From the NCBI GenBank assembly GCA_023974075.1, contig CM043797.1:14742178-14806177 (forward strand): a stretch of DNA of 64,000 bases. Direction: 5' to 3'. The position numbers and the translations under genes are program-made. Positions 57,514-64,000 of this stretch are shown piece by piece. A model generated the notes under the pieces. That model saw only the letters and a list, made by a program, of their open reading frames with translations. It ran no database searches and had not been told where the DNA came from. The DNA is from Chaenocephalus aceratus. Its lineage: Eukaryota; Chordata; Actinopteri; Perciformes; Channichthyidae. Position 1 is the first letter of the stretch. Every line of letters starts with the position of its first letter.

Positions 57514-60500
57514 ACACACACACAACACACACACACACACACACACACACACCACTCACACACTAAGACTGAATATCATGTTCTATTTGCAATTAAAGAT
57601 TGATAATTGTGTGTATTGGGTTATTGAGAAGAGACTAGAGAGTGCTGGAAAAATGTTTGGGCGGAGAGGGCCTTTTATCAGTTATTAAAGTATTAAAGTT
57701 GAAAAGCAATGATCAAAAGTTTGACTATTCTGGGCTTTGAACCAGGTGCGAGGACGACATTGCTGCATCCTGGCCGCCGGCTCTATCCACTAGGCTATCT
57801 ATTTTTTAAACTATTGAAGTGTTTTTATAGTAATTATTGTCTTTTTGTTCACAACTTCTCCACATTTCGAAGTGTTTCACGAGCCAGAACGACCTATCTT
57901 TCTTCCTGGCTTGCTCTATAATGATCCAATTAAAATGCAATACCAACAACTCAACACAACAACGCAAACTACGACAACAACCCACACATTGTGCATTGTT
58001 TAGAGTGGTTATAAAGTGTTGAAGCGCTCAAATTCGAAACCGTTTCAACCTGTCACCTGTCAGAATCGAGACGAGGCAGTGCATTGAATCACCTGATTGG
58101 ACGGCAAACCAGTGAGTTGATTCATTCAGGAAATGAAGCAGTTGCTGCTTCGGACGTCATATGTCACGTGATTTGAAGCAAGCTTCGAAGCACTGCTTCT
58201 ATGGAATAGAAGAAGTCCAGGGTTGAAGCTCCGTTCGAAGCTTCAGTGTCAAACTGCCATCACTAGATGTGCTCCTGGATATGGGACACTAGTTTAATGT
58301 GAAAGTTAGCTGGTGAGCAGCCCGTGTTCTTTTTTTGACTATTAAAAGGCCTGTTCGTGACTCCAGAGAACGGTTTCCTCTCTTTTTTCTCATGCCTGAT
58401 CAACGTTGTGTTTTGTGACTTCCCTTGGTACCCCTAGATTTAGAGGGAACGTAACAGCGACTTACATTACATTGCATTTAGCTGATGCTTTTATACAAAG
58501 CGACTTACAATAAGTGCATTCGACCAAGAAGATATAAACTTGAAGAAAACAGAATCATATAAATTGTGGAAATTGATGTAAGATATTGTACAGAAGAAGT
58601 GAGGCAGCATATATTTGGTATGTTCATTTTAATGTCACCCATCTATAGGAGGTGTATTGCATCATGTCATCCCTAATATATGTGTGGGTTTATACATTCC
58701 AGTGTGTTAATAGTTGAAGGAACAAAAAGTAAATTTTTCCTCTTAAATATAGAGAGGTTTTTTTATAGATTCCTGAAACAATGTTCCCTTTTTCTTAAAA
58801 GTAGATTAGCGCAATAGTCTTTTTCTTTGACTTTTACCCGTTTATCAAAAGGGTGTTTTTAGGCTATTTTTGAAGAGGGAAGATGCAGAATGACTTGTGA
58901 GTTCTGTTTTGAGTGAAAAGATTACCCCTTTGAGTGTTTTTCTTGGTTAAACCATTGATAGGCTTTGCAAATTGCGAGGGACATTTTCCCCAGATATAAT
59001 GATGCGCATCCTGCAGGCCTTCCCAACACCTGTGGCTTTCATAGAGGGAAAACATATGGACTATTGTGTGATAAGCTACATAATACGAATGTGTTTTGCT
59101 TCAAACTAAAAACTTTGATACTCTGCTGGCCCGCGCTGATTCCCTGTGAGACAGCGTTTTTGTGGTATCTCCCAAATGAAACTCCACCTCTTCCTGTTTG
59201 TGTGGGTATTGATAGCTTGTTCAGCTTGTTCAGCTTGTTGTTCTCTCTCTCTTCTCGCGCGGCCCGGACCGGAAGGTCGGGGCAGCTCGTGAACAAGGCC
59301 AGGAGTAGGCATATTCCTGACATTATGCATATGATATGGCTTTGTATGGTAATGTATTATATTGTATTGCATTATTACCTTTTATGATTAAAACAGATTT
59401 TTGTTTAACCCTCGTCCTGGTTGTTTTGAGTGTTCCTTCTTTTAAAGCAAGCTCATAGGAACGGCGCGGAGAAGTGCTACCTACTCCTTCAAAGTACATC
59501 AGGTTTCATAGAGCTAAAATATTTCAAGTGCTACTCTCAACTGGCTTTAGATAAGCCAGTCCTTTGTTAGTATATAAGTGCTTTGATAGTAATTATGTCG
59601 CTCGAAGTGGAGTCGAAAGAGATGAGTTTTCAGTCTGCGCCGGAAGGTGTGTAAGCTTTCTGCTGTCCTGATGTCAATGGGGAGCTCATTCCACCATTTT
59701 GGAGCCAGGATAGCAAACCCACGTGTTTTTGCTGATGGGAACTTGGGTCCCCCTCGCAGTGCGAGTGCAGCGAGCCGTTTTGTTGATGCAGAGCGGAGTG
59801 CACGTGCTGGGGTGTACGGTTTAACCATGTCCTGGATGTAGGAAGGGCCAGATCCATTCACAGCATGGTACTGCAAGTACCAGTGTCTTGAAGTGGATTC
59901 TAGCAGTTACTGGAAGCGGTATGGTGTGGGAACATTTTGAAAGGTTGAAGAATGCAGCTGCATTCTGGATGAGCTGCAGAGGTCGGATGGCACATGCAGG
60001 TAGACCAGCCAGGAGGGAGTTGCAGTATAGGCGTGAGATGACGAGAGCCTGGACCAGAACCTGCGTCACTTTGTGTTACATACTCAATACTGTGGGCAAT
60101 CCCCACAGGAGCAATTTGGGGTGAAGTGTCTTTCCCAGGGACACAACGACATGCTGACTGCAGTGGGACTCAAACTTGCTATCCTCTGATTCAAAGATCA
60201 GCACACTAATCCACTGTGCCACAAGCCTCCCATAATTCTCTGAAGGATTCTCAGGGAGGCAATTAATGAAATGATGAACACAAATTAAAATGCCCTGACA
60301 AAGACCAAGTGTGTTCGATTTTCGTAAAGGGTGCAAGACTATTTACTATTCCCTCGTGGTTAGAATCTCACAATTGTATTTTGAGAATAAATAACATACA
60401 GATAAGAGACCTTGGAAAAACTCACGGCCATTTAGGTATCATTTGTCAAGGGTCATGTGATCACAGGACAGCATAACCTTGATTTGGGTGTTGTTGAAAC

Positions 60501-60696
60501 AGCAGCATAAGGATGTTATCTTTAACATTGCACATCCACACACACATAACAATTGAGAAGCGGACCCATGTTTCCAAAGGCTACGTACCGAGCGGGGAGC
60601 AGCCCTGCGGGGGCAGACTGCGGCGCTGCAGGCTGGGGGCGTTGGGAGGCTGAGGGGCGTGTTGGTGAGGTGTGTCATCGCTGCCACTGCCATGAT
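29698..60696 (-). CDS. mtus2: Microtubule-associated tumor suppressor candidate 2, 3' eleven exons (two one-base frame breaks)
   Basis: MTUS2 (TIP150/CAZIP family) is a coiled-coil protein that binds microtubules and EB1. Exons in transcript order: 60589-60696, 54858-54950, 53351-53547, 38246-38312, 37678-37893, 37465-37570, 37304-37377, 37122-37220, 36867-36986, 36265-36362, and a last exon from 29903 down to about 29698. Borders are AG/GT and phases agree. The protein runs from a Pro/Ser linker ([14 protein letters not shown]) into a long coiled coil ([62 protein letters not shown]) and the family C-terminus [16 protein letters not shown] 7-T run at 37690-37696 adds one base to the exon 37678-37893 (216 nt where 215 keeps frame). 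A 5-G run at 29743-29747 shifts the last codons away from a [12 protein letters not shown] tail ending at 29698. MTUS1 was considered, but linkage to slc25a15 and stoml3 favours mtus2. The start codon and large 5' exons lie beyond the window. Confidence 0.85.
30172..30370 (+). repeat. DIRS copy 2: left inverted terminal repeat
   Basis: Returns in reverse complement inside 35400-35575. Contains tgattggctgg and a TATA-like cctataagtagcc near 30307, a likely promoter for the element. Confidence 0.75.
30661..32322 (+). pseudogene. Gag-like ORF of DIRS copy 2
   Basis: An open frame of 553 codons; an internal ATG at about 30745 is an alternative start. It shows the Cys/His cluster ([22 protein letters not shown]), the acidic segment with [19 protein letters not shown], and the helical domain with [20 protein letters not shown] and [21 protein letters not shown] local frame disturbance around 31610-31750 makes one segment unlike copy 1. 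The ORF ends earlier than in copy 1. Confidence 0.7.
32648..33060 (+). repeat. Expanded minisatellite inside DIRS copy 2
   Basis: About six to seven diverged ~47-bp units sharing catgcgcagtgccgg and aagggcaccacc, within a larger ~170-bp duplication that starts gagagcagcta (32652 and 32824). Copy 1 has a single corresponding unit near 21390-21490. Confidence 0.7.
33280..33870 (+). pseudogene. RNase H remnant of DIRS copy 2
   Basis: Pieces in different frames match the RNase H region of copy 1, for example [18 protein letters not shown], then [13 protein letters not shown] and [20 protein letters not shown]. The first catalytic region is frameshifted, and the upstream RT is deleted. Confidence 0.65.
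34175..35232 (+). pseudogene. Tyrosine recombinase of DIRS copy 2 (late frameshift)
   Basis: Nearly the same sequence as the copy 1 recombinase. It retains [12 protein letters not shown] (catalytic Arg) and [13 protein letters not shown] (HxxR). One G is missing at about 35089, where copy 1 has GGG, so the frame shifts before the catalytic tyrosine segment. The remaining codons up to the TAA at 35230-35232 are present but out of frame. The long open frame also extends upstream (33551) into RNase H-derived sequence. Confidence 0.8.
35290..35628 (+). repeat. DIRS copy 2: internal complementary region and right terminal repeat
   Basis: At 35332/35333 the sequence runs ..atgaatgagaac|tataggttac.., the reverse complement of the joined right and left ends. 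The first ~42 bases complement the left end and the next ~55 complement the right end. Confidence 0.8.
35737..36235. repeat. Dispersed teleost repeat rich in tacttttactcaagta motifs
   Basis: Composed of phrases such as tactttacttgagtatttcc, cctggagtaaattcacaagc and agtattcctacactctggta, a common non-coding fish repeat. Part of it is repeated at 38757-39245. Confidence 0.6.
36500..36750. repeat. AT-rich degenerate tandem repeat in mtus2 intron
   Basis: Alternating TATAT runs followed by diverged repeats of a unit containing agtatgtcatacaaagtcat. No coding content. Confidence 0.6.
38757..39245. repeat. Second copy of the tactttact dispersed repeat
   Basis: Shares cctggagtaaatccacaagc and gagtattcctacactctggt with 35737-36235. 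Its right part is internally duplicated: tatattttgatgataatact occurs twice, near 39022 and 39202. Confidence 0.6.
39894..42956 (-). mobile_element. L2-clade LINE, 5'-truncated, in mtus2 intron
   Basis: On the - strand an APE-type endonuclease ([31 protein letters not shown]) and reverse transcriptase are followed by a 3' end with the usual gccttgccttgcc repeats (39894-39915 on the + strand as aaggcaaggcaagg). ORF1 is not seen. No target duplication was determined. It lies in the same orientation as mtus2. Confidence 0.85.
40094..42956 (-). pseudogene. L2 endonuclease-reverse transcriptase (frame-broken)
   Basis: The RT core is in one frame (40489-42063): [69 protein letters not shown] and the catalytic box in [13 protein letters not shown]. 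The C-terminal piece at 40094-40390 ([25 protein letters not shown]) is out of frame with it, and the endonuclease is split near 42480 and 42140. The copy is inactive. Confidence 0.85.
42957..44180. other. Non-coding intronic stretch, partly repeat-derived
   Basis: No exon of mtus2 was recognised. A motif agggtcggc occurs near both 39258 and 43546 and may be the end of an old hAT-like element around the LINE. From about 43553 the phrase tgtcttcggccatcctaaac repeats one inside the 6.4-kb element (about 12697), suggesting a diverged relative. Confidence 0.4.
44390..44900 (-). pseudogene. Gag-like remnant of the second DIRS family
   Basis: - strand pieces read [17 protein letters not shown] followed by CTHCARLP, matching the CxxCxGxxHA...CxxC cluster of the gag ORFs at 30661-32322 and 21146-23530. 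They are followed by [14 protein letters not shown] and, in another frame, [20 protein letters not shown] and [17 protein letters not shown], a capsid-like helical part. At least one frame change and stops are present. The 246-codon frame on the + strand over the same bases is antisense and not favoured. Confidence 0.5.
44971..46195. mobile_element. Dimeric hAT-like MITE
   Basis: Two related units, about 44971-45625 and 45618-46195, in head-to-tail order share a middle terminus (gccgtaacggagc near 45616). Each has its own inverted ends: cctacacacggcggcgtgcg in the first and cgtccacactacag in the second. Both contain caaccaatcacatgaat, ctccccaaacaggcgaaaac and gacgtcacccccattcaaag. The pair as a whole is bounded by one duplication, ctgtgct (44964-44970 and 46196-46202), suggesting it moved as one piece. 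Confidence 0.65.
46570..46682. repeat. End fragment of a common hAT-like fish repeat
   Basis: Contains gggacacgccccttttggct, acgggacgtcccgg and ggttggcaaccct, typical phrases of a widespread non-coding fish element. The other end was not located. Confidence 0.4.
46693..47138 (+). mobile_element. Solo LTR, 446 bp
   Basis: Begins TGTCATG, ends CTTGACA, and is flanked by the direct 5-bp repeat CACAG (46688-46692 and 47139-47143). A TATA-like gtatatattg lies near 46892 and AGTAAA near 47065. No internal sequence remains, so it is a recombination product of a full-length element. Confidence 0.8.
47144..48630. other. mtus2 intron, no recognised feature
   Basis: AT-rich intronic DNA with a short CA run near 47772. 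I see no exon, repeat ends or long frame. Confidence 0.4.
48632..48990. repeat. hAT-derived repeat (gggctgcaac type)
   Basis: Starts cagggctgcaacagattatt followed by tcattatcgat and gttgattattt, as in an abundant vertebrate hAT-like MITE; includes ttcaggctccagtgaacaaa near 48970. The right border is approximate. Confidence 0.4.
49538..49927 (+). CDS. Candidate orphan ORF, antisense in mtus2 intron
   Basis: Open frame from ATG at 49538 (in-frame ATG also at 49475) to the stop at 49927, about 129-150 residues. The product is polar and charged, with [20 protein letters not shown] and [19 protein letters not shown] and a basic tail ([16 protein letters not shown]). No domain is recognised. It could be an exon of an unknown + strand transcript, or GC-rich sequence belonging to an internal mtus2 promoter whose reverse strand is open by chance. 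Confidence 0.2.
   Translation: MAHSRLADSSIPEPSEEEAAVADASARKIQKERHRGGNQARDGEGRREGKTEASPRVLVCDQRLSLLEQRLLALPRSACPPLKPPPTRPELHLLEWQRATHTHMQAFASLRKKQKEWSRRSRGREMINK
50130..50501. mobile_element. MITE, 370 bp, aaggtggggtatgtaattt ends
   Basis: Perfect 19-bp inverted ends (aaggtggggtatgtaattt at 50130 and its reverse complement ending at 50501). Non-coding interior; target duplication ambiguous. Confidence 0.7.
51204..52238. mobile_element. hAT non-autonomous element with LINE tail inside
   Basis: Ends CAGTGATTCTCAAA and TTTGAGAACCACTG are inverted. The 8-bp duplication CTCTAGAT is exact (51196-51203 and 52239-52246). The subterminal gtaccccct motifs are characteristic of a common fish element. 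A LINE 3' fragment occupies about 51310-51825. Confidence 0.85.
51310..51825 (+). mobile_element. LINE 3'-end fragment with (ATCT)n tail
   Basis: A frame ending in [20 protein letters not shown] and [12 protein letters not shown] is the C-terminus of a fish LINE reverse transcriptase ORF. It is followed by a 3' untranslated region ending gacaaataaag and (atct)n at 51801-51822. Heavily 5'-truncated, as is usual for target-primed insertions. Confidence 0.65.
53935..54190 (+). mobile_element. LINE (L2-like) 3' tail
   Basis: Contains gggatccctcctctgttgct, cctgaggtttct, gatgtgagggtctaaggaca and tgatattgggctatataaat, ending in (attg)n. This is the familiar 3' untranslated tail of fish L2/CR1-like LINEs. 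It lies opposite to mtus2. Confidence 0.7.
54639..54692. repeat. (GA)n microsatellite
   Basis: An uninterrupted run of about 26 GA dinucleotides. Confidence 0.95.
55961..55980. repeat. GC-rich 8-bp stem hairpin
   Basis: GGTCCCCG, loop TCGG, CGGGGACC: a perfect hairpin standing out in very AT-rich DNA, followed by ttcgggcttt. Confidence 0.7.
56740..56803. repeat. 28-bp perfect inverted repeat with 8-nt loop
   Basis: Left arm 56740-56767 (starting atacagtatcatatag) is exactly complementary to the right arm 56776-56803; the spacer is acatcagc. Confidence 0.9.
57205..57262 (-). repeat. SINE/LINE tail fragment
   Basis: On the - strand reads gtcgctttggataaaagcgt followed by acatgtaatgtaatgtaa, the common 3' tail of fish SINEs. 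Confidence 0.6.
57275..57560. repeat. Facing (GT)n and (CA)n microsatellites
   Basis: (GT)n at about 57275-57348 and (CA)n at about 57428-57560 are separated by about 80 bp of unique sequence. The pair forms a large imperfect inverted repeat. Confidence 0.95.
57727..57812 (-). repeat. tRNA-like SINE head
   Basis: - strand has an A-box-like tagcctagtggatagagc and a B-box-like ggttcaaagcc about 50 nt apart. The expected acceptor stem does not pair, so it is a tRNA-derived repeat rather than a gene. Confidence 0.5.
58463..58535 (-). repeat. SINE tail fragment
   Basis: - strand reads ttgtaagtcgctttgtataa and aagcatcagctaaatgcaat, a relative of the fragment at 57205-57262. Confidence 0.6.
59545..60078 (-). 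mobile_element. L2 LINE 3' fragment
   Basis: - strand frames include [20 protein letters not shown] and [10 protein letters not shown], then (another frame) [20 protein letters not shown] and [19 protein letters not shown], the last part of an L2-type reverse transcriptase ORF. Frameshifted and strongly 5'-truncated. Confidence 0.75.
60079..60232 (-). mobile_element. tRNA-derived SINE, 3'-truncated
   Basis: - strand: A box in gtggcacagtggattagtgt, B box in gtttgagtccc about 45 nt later, then gtgtccctgggaaagacact. The usual tail is missing; an L2 fragment follows directly. Confidence 0.65.
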
Positions 60697-63600
60697 CTGA
60701 AGAGCAGGAAGGGTGTGAGGATTTTTAAAAGTTACCAATTACATTACATTTTTCAGTTTGGTGCATGAGAAAATGGGGGTATAAAATGTTCAACATTAGC
60801 CGACATCACAGTGCGTTATTGAGAATTGAAGCATTTTGAGTATTACTTGGCTGCACATACTCAAAAGATGTTCCTTCTAACGGTACGTGACAATATACAT
60901 CAAATGTATGTTTGCAACTTGGCTTGCATTATCCACATCATTATTCACATTCTCATGAACAAAGCTTGGTTTGTTAAAACCCCATGGGATGGAAGCATTG
61001 TAGCATTAATTAGTCATGTTTTTTGTACATGTGTTGTTCAATTAATTTATATAGTAAATTACCTAAAGTAAATCGCTTTTTGAAATTTAAAATATATACT
61101 GTATATTTTTCTCACTGCTATTGACACCCCTGTATAGTATGCCACCGCTCACTGACCTATTCAGAATCATCGGACCTTTACTCCTTGCATTTACATTTTC
61201 AGGATCAAGGATGGGCACGTTATCGACTTTCCTTAGAGAGTTTTTCTTTCCTTAACTGCAGAAATTAATTAAGACTAGCAAAGCAGCGGCATGTTGCAAA
61301 CATCTCAATTATTCATAACGGCTGTTATCACACCCCAAGCTTTCTGAAAAAATGAAAGGCTTTGATTCGTAGAAAAACTGAGGCTGTACAAGGGAGAAGT
61401 TCAACAGAAACACATCACCAAGATGAAAGCTTTCCACCACGCGTACAGTACAGGGAGATCCTTGTTGTCATACATTGGTGTTATATTTTATAATATTCCG
61501 GATAAACTCTGGATTCAAGTATTATTTAAAAAAATCTGCATTTAGCTCTCCTTTGTCAGTAAGTGAAAGTGGATCGCTTACTTTTCATGAAATATTCAGC
61601 TCCTCAATCGATAACACTGCTGCTGATACATGCTGCACCTACAGTATAGGTGCCTCAGCACTCTCAAAGAGGAAGGAAGGACAGGTTTGTGCCCTTGAAA
61701 TAAAATATATATTGTCAAAGGATGAATAAGTCATAGGATTATTTAATGATGCTGAAATCACAGATGAAACAATACACTGTTGGAGCAATATATAATTAGA
61801 CTTCAAATAAATGAAGTCATGTTTGATGACAACATGCCCAGTACCTGTGTGAAACCTCATGTGGGATCACTGTAGCTCTCCTCTCTGCAGCATATTCACC
61901 TGGGAGATTCAGATGATGCTTTTTTCCAAAGGCGTCTTACTAAAATGAGGCTGAGCCAAGAAGTGGTTTGTCTGAAGGACACGGCTGGAGGCTGACTCAC
62001 ACTGCTGAATGCTTCTTTTAACCTGCATATACAGTACAAATCCATCCCTGCTGCAAGCCTCCTGAGATCAGTGTGACACCACCAGCATGAAGCAAGAAGG
62101 ACATGCTCTGCTGGTGACTAACTCAAGTGAGAACAGACATTTTAAGTGGATTGAATACAGGCATTTTGCTTTGGATTTGCAATCATGCTTACCTTTATAT
62201 CTACTGTGCACTTCTCATTGATCATTTCTCAATTATTCCTCTCAATCTAATTTAGAATAAGCTTTTTTTTTTAATTGAGATGTCTGGCCTGTGTTGTGCA
62301 GTTTCAGACTGATATTACAGGAATATCAAGTGATTAGTCGTTGTCAGACAACATTATTTTTGTTTTTCAGTGACAAAACAACTGAGTACCACTGCCACAC
62401 ACACACACTGTAGCGCAAACACAGACAACATAACTATTGTATCTTTCCTGCAGTGTAACTGCACTCACTGAGCTAACTGAACATTTCATTTTATACGTCA
62501 CCAGCATCCTGGTGCTCATAATGGAGGGATGTACTCACTCTCAGTCAAAATATTTTGTTAAAGTGCATCTCCAGTTAATGTGGCTTCATTCAAGGCATAC
62601 AGTGGCATTATAATGAAGCATCTCAGTCTGCAGCTATACCTGAAGGGGAACACCGCCGTGCAAGCTGCCAGTCTAATATCAGGTACTTCCATCTATTTAC
62701 TAAAGCAGCTGATAACAAGCAAATCTGTACCCAAGATAAAACAGAAAAAAATGGCAATAAAAACTGAGTAGGCCACATTTACATGACTACAGGTTATCAT
62801 CTTACGCTGTGCTTGTTTTCTGACGAATCAGTGTTAGAAAAGTACAAAAATAACCCAGTAAAGTGTACATTGGAGACTTGAGGGGAATCTAAAGCAGAAA
62901 GACCATTATCTCACTTGACTTCAATGAACGTTTGTGGAGGAGATCCATCAGCAAGAGAGAGGTTGGAAGTGTTGGAGTAAAAACAGCTTTAACAGATTAT
63001 CCTGTCATACCCTGCCTCTCTCTTTTTGACACATACTGCAGCTGCCGCTGCTGCCGAAATTTTTTAATTTCAGAGATTATACATAAGGAAATCTGCTACT
63101 CGCTAGGGGTCTGCATTGTGCATGAGACACCATCGTTTATATTTCTTTCCCAGTGTAAGGACCCTACCTGAACAAGAAGCTGAAGGAGTGTCTGAATCCA
63201 GCAGTTCAGAATGATACAGTAAAAGTGAAGGGCAGGAATGGCAGCAGTACAGCGGTTTAAGGCTGAAACAAATGTGGTGACACTCAAGCGATGACTGCAA
63301 TAACTCATCATCATATCAGCACAGTCAGTACAAATGCCACCGGGACACTTAAGCTTAAACAATTGCAAGCTTATCTAGACAATGTTTTGAATAAACTTTG
63401 TCTTGTTCTTGTTTCTTTGTACATTTGATATGCATAGTAAAACCAAGGTAGCAGACAGTAATTAAGCAAAGATTGAATCAGTACAGCTGTTAGAAGTGTC
63501 ACTTTGTGTGGGATCATGGGATGAATGGAAAAATGAAGGAGGGAAAAACTTTTTTCAGATATTGCTTGGTACAGTATGAGTCAGCAATATGAACAAATGA

Positions 63601-64000
63601 TTCTGCAGTAGCTCTATGTTGTAACATAACACATTTGGACTCCTATACATATAATCATTAAAAGCTGTAAGTAGCTGGAAACTCTTCAGCTTGTTTTGAA
63701 ACATTTCTTACATCTCGGTCAAACTCAGAGATAGGCCTATAAGCTTATCCAGTGCATTTGAGCAGCAAAGATTTCCCTAAATCAAGAATAAAGTATATTG
63801 AAGGATAAAATGTTGCAGTGTGCAGCAGGGGGGGAGAGCAACTTCAATATTTCTTCATCGCAGCTTCGGTGGTGCAGCAGCTTTCAGCGCTTGTGATAAA
63901 ATTCATGAAAAATGAAAGGAAGTGAGCGGTGGTTACTATAGTAACAGAGGATAGCAGAAGCAGCCTTGACTTCTGGTAAACTAACGAGGAGATGTAGACG
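60697..64000. other. mtus2 intron/upstream region, no exon recognised
   Basis: Upstream of the first mtus2 exon I can place. Several short frames (for example 63096-63368 on the - strand, ending at a possible donor AG|GTAGGG near 63166) have no family resemblance. A short alternative first exon could be hidden here. Confidence 0.3.

Noticed and set aside
57223..57603. Open frames of up to 126 codons on both strands through the GT/CA tracts
   Set aside because: They are translations of dinucleotide repeats (VCVC.., HTHT..), not genes.
57727..57812. tRNA gene
   Set aside because: A and B boxes are present but the acceptor and anticodon stems do not form; it lies among SINE fragments.
60079..60232. 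tRNA gene on the - strand
   Set aside because: The tRNA-like part continues into SINE body sequence and the stems are degenerate.

Overview
The window is nuclear DNA of a ray-finned (teleost, probably percomorph) fish. This rests on the intron-rich vertebrate genes, the fish-type repeats (DIRS, L2, Ty3/gypsy, hAT, Harbinger-like MITEs, tRNA-derived SINEs) and the long (CA)n and (GA)n tracts. No bacterial, viral or organellar genome is present.

Three host genes are recognised. (1) The last five coding exons of slc25a15, the mitochondrial ornithine carrier, on the + strand at 123-3702. (2) A complete seven-exon stomatin-like gene, stoml3, on the + strand at 24561-27364. (3) Eleven 3' coding exons of mtus2, a coiled-coil microtubule-associated protein, on the - strand between 60696 and 29698. 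Human SLC25A15, STOML3 and MTUS2 all lie on chromosome 13q, so the trio looks like conserved linkage. mtus2 carries two one-base homopolymer expansions that break otherwise well-conserved reading frames.

Between and inside these genes the DNA is a stack of nested mobile elements. From 4111 to 14546: a MITE holding a solo LTR, a Harbinger-like MITE, and a 6.4-kb element with ~535-bp inverted ends. The 6.4-kb element contains a 3.35-kb DDE transposon, which contains two hAT elements, one of which holds a 52-bp perfect palindrome. From 14547 to 24141 lies a DIRS-type tyrosine-recombinase retrotransposon on the - strand. Its recombinase gene is split by a young LTR retroelement (15084-18546). From 30172 to 35628 a second DIRS copy lies in the opposite orientation, so the two copies flank stoml3. 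The second copy sits in the last intron of mtus2. The 15-kb mtus2 intron (38313-53350) holds an L2 LINE, a fragment of a second DIRS family carrying a dimeric MITE, another solo LTR, a small MITE and a hAT element with a LINE tail inside it. The rest of the mtus2 region has LINE and SINE tails, microsatellites and a 28-bp perfect hairpin.

The most unusual item is the LTR retroelement at 15084-18546. It has almost identical LTRs, a perfect 5-bp target duplication, a proline-tRNA-type primer site and a polypurine tract, but no reverse transcriptase or integrase. In their place, just before the 3' LTR, is a fragment of a cellular gene for the FACT subunit SSRP1: the basic linker plus an internally deleted HMG box. 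This looks like capture of host chromatin-protein sequence by a non-autonomous retroelement.
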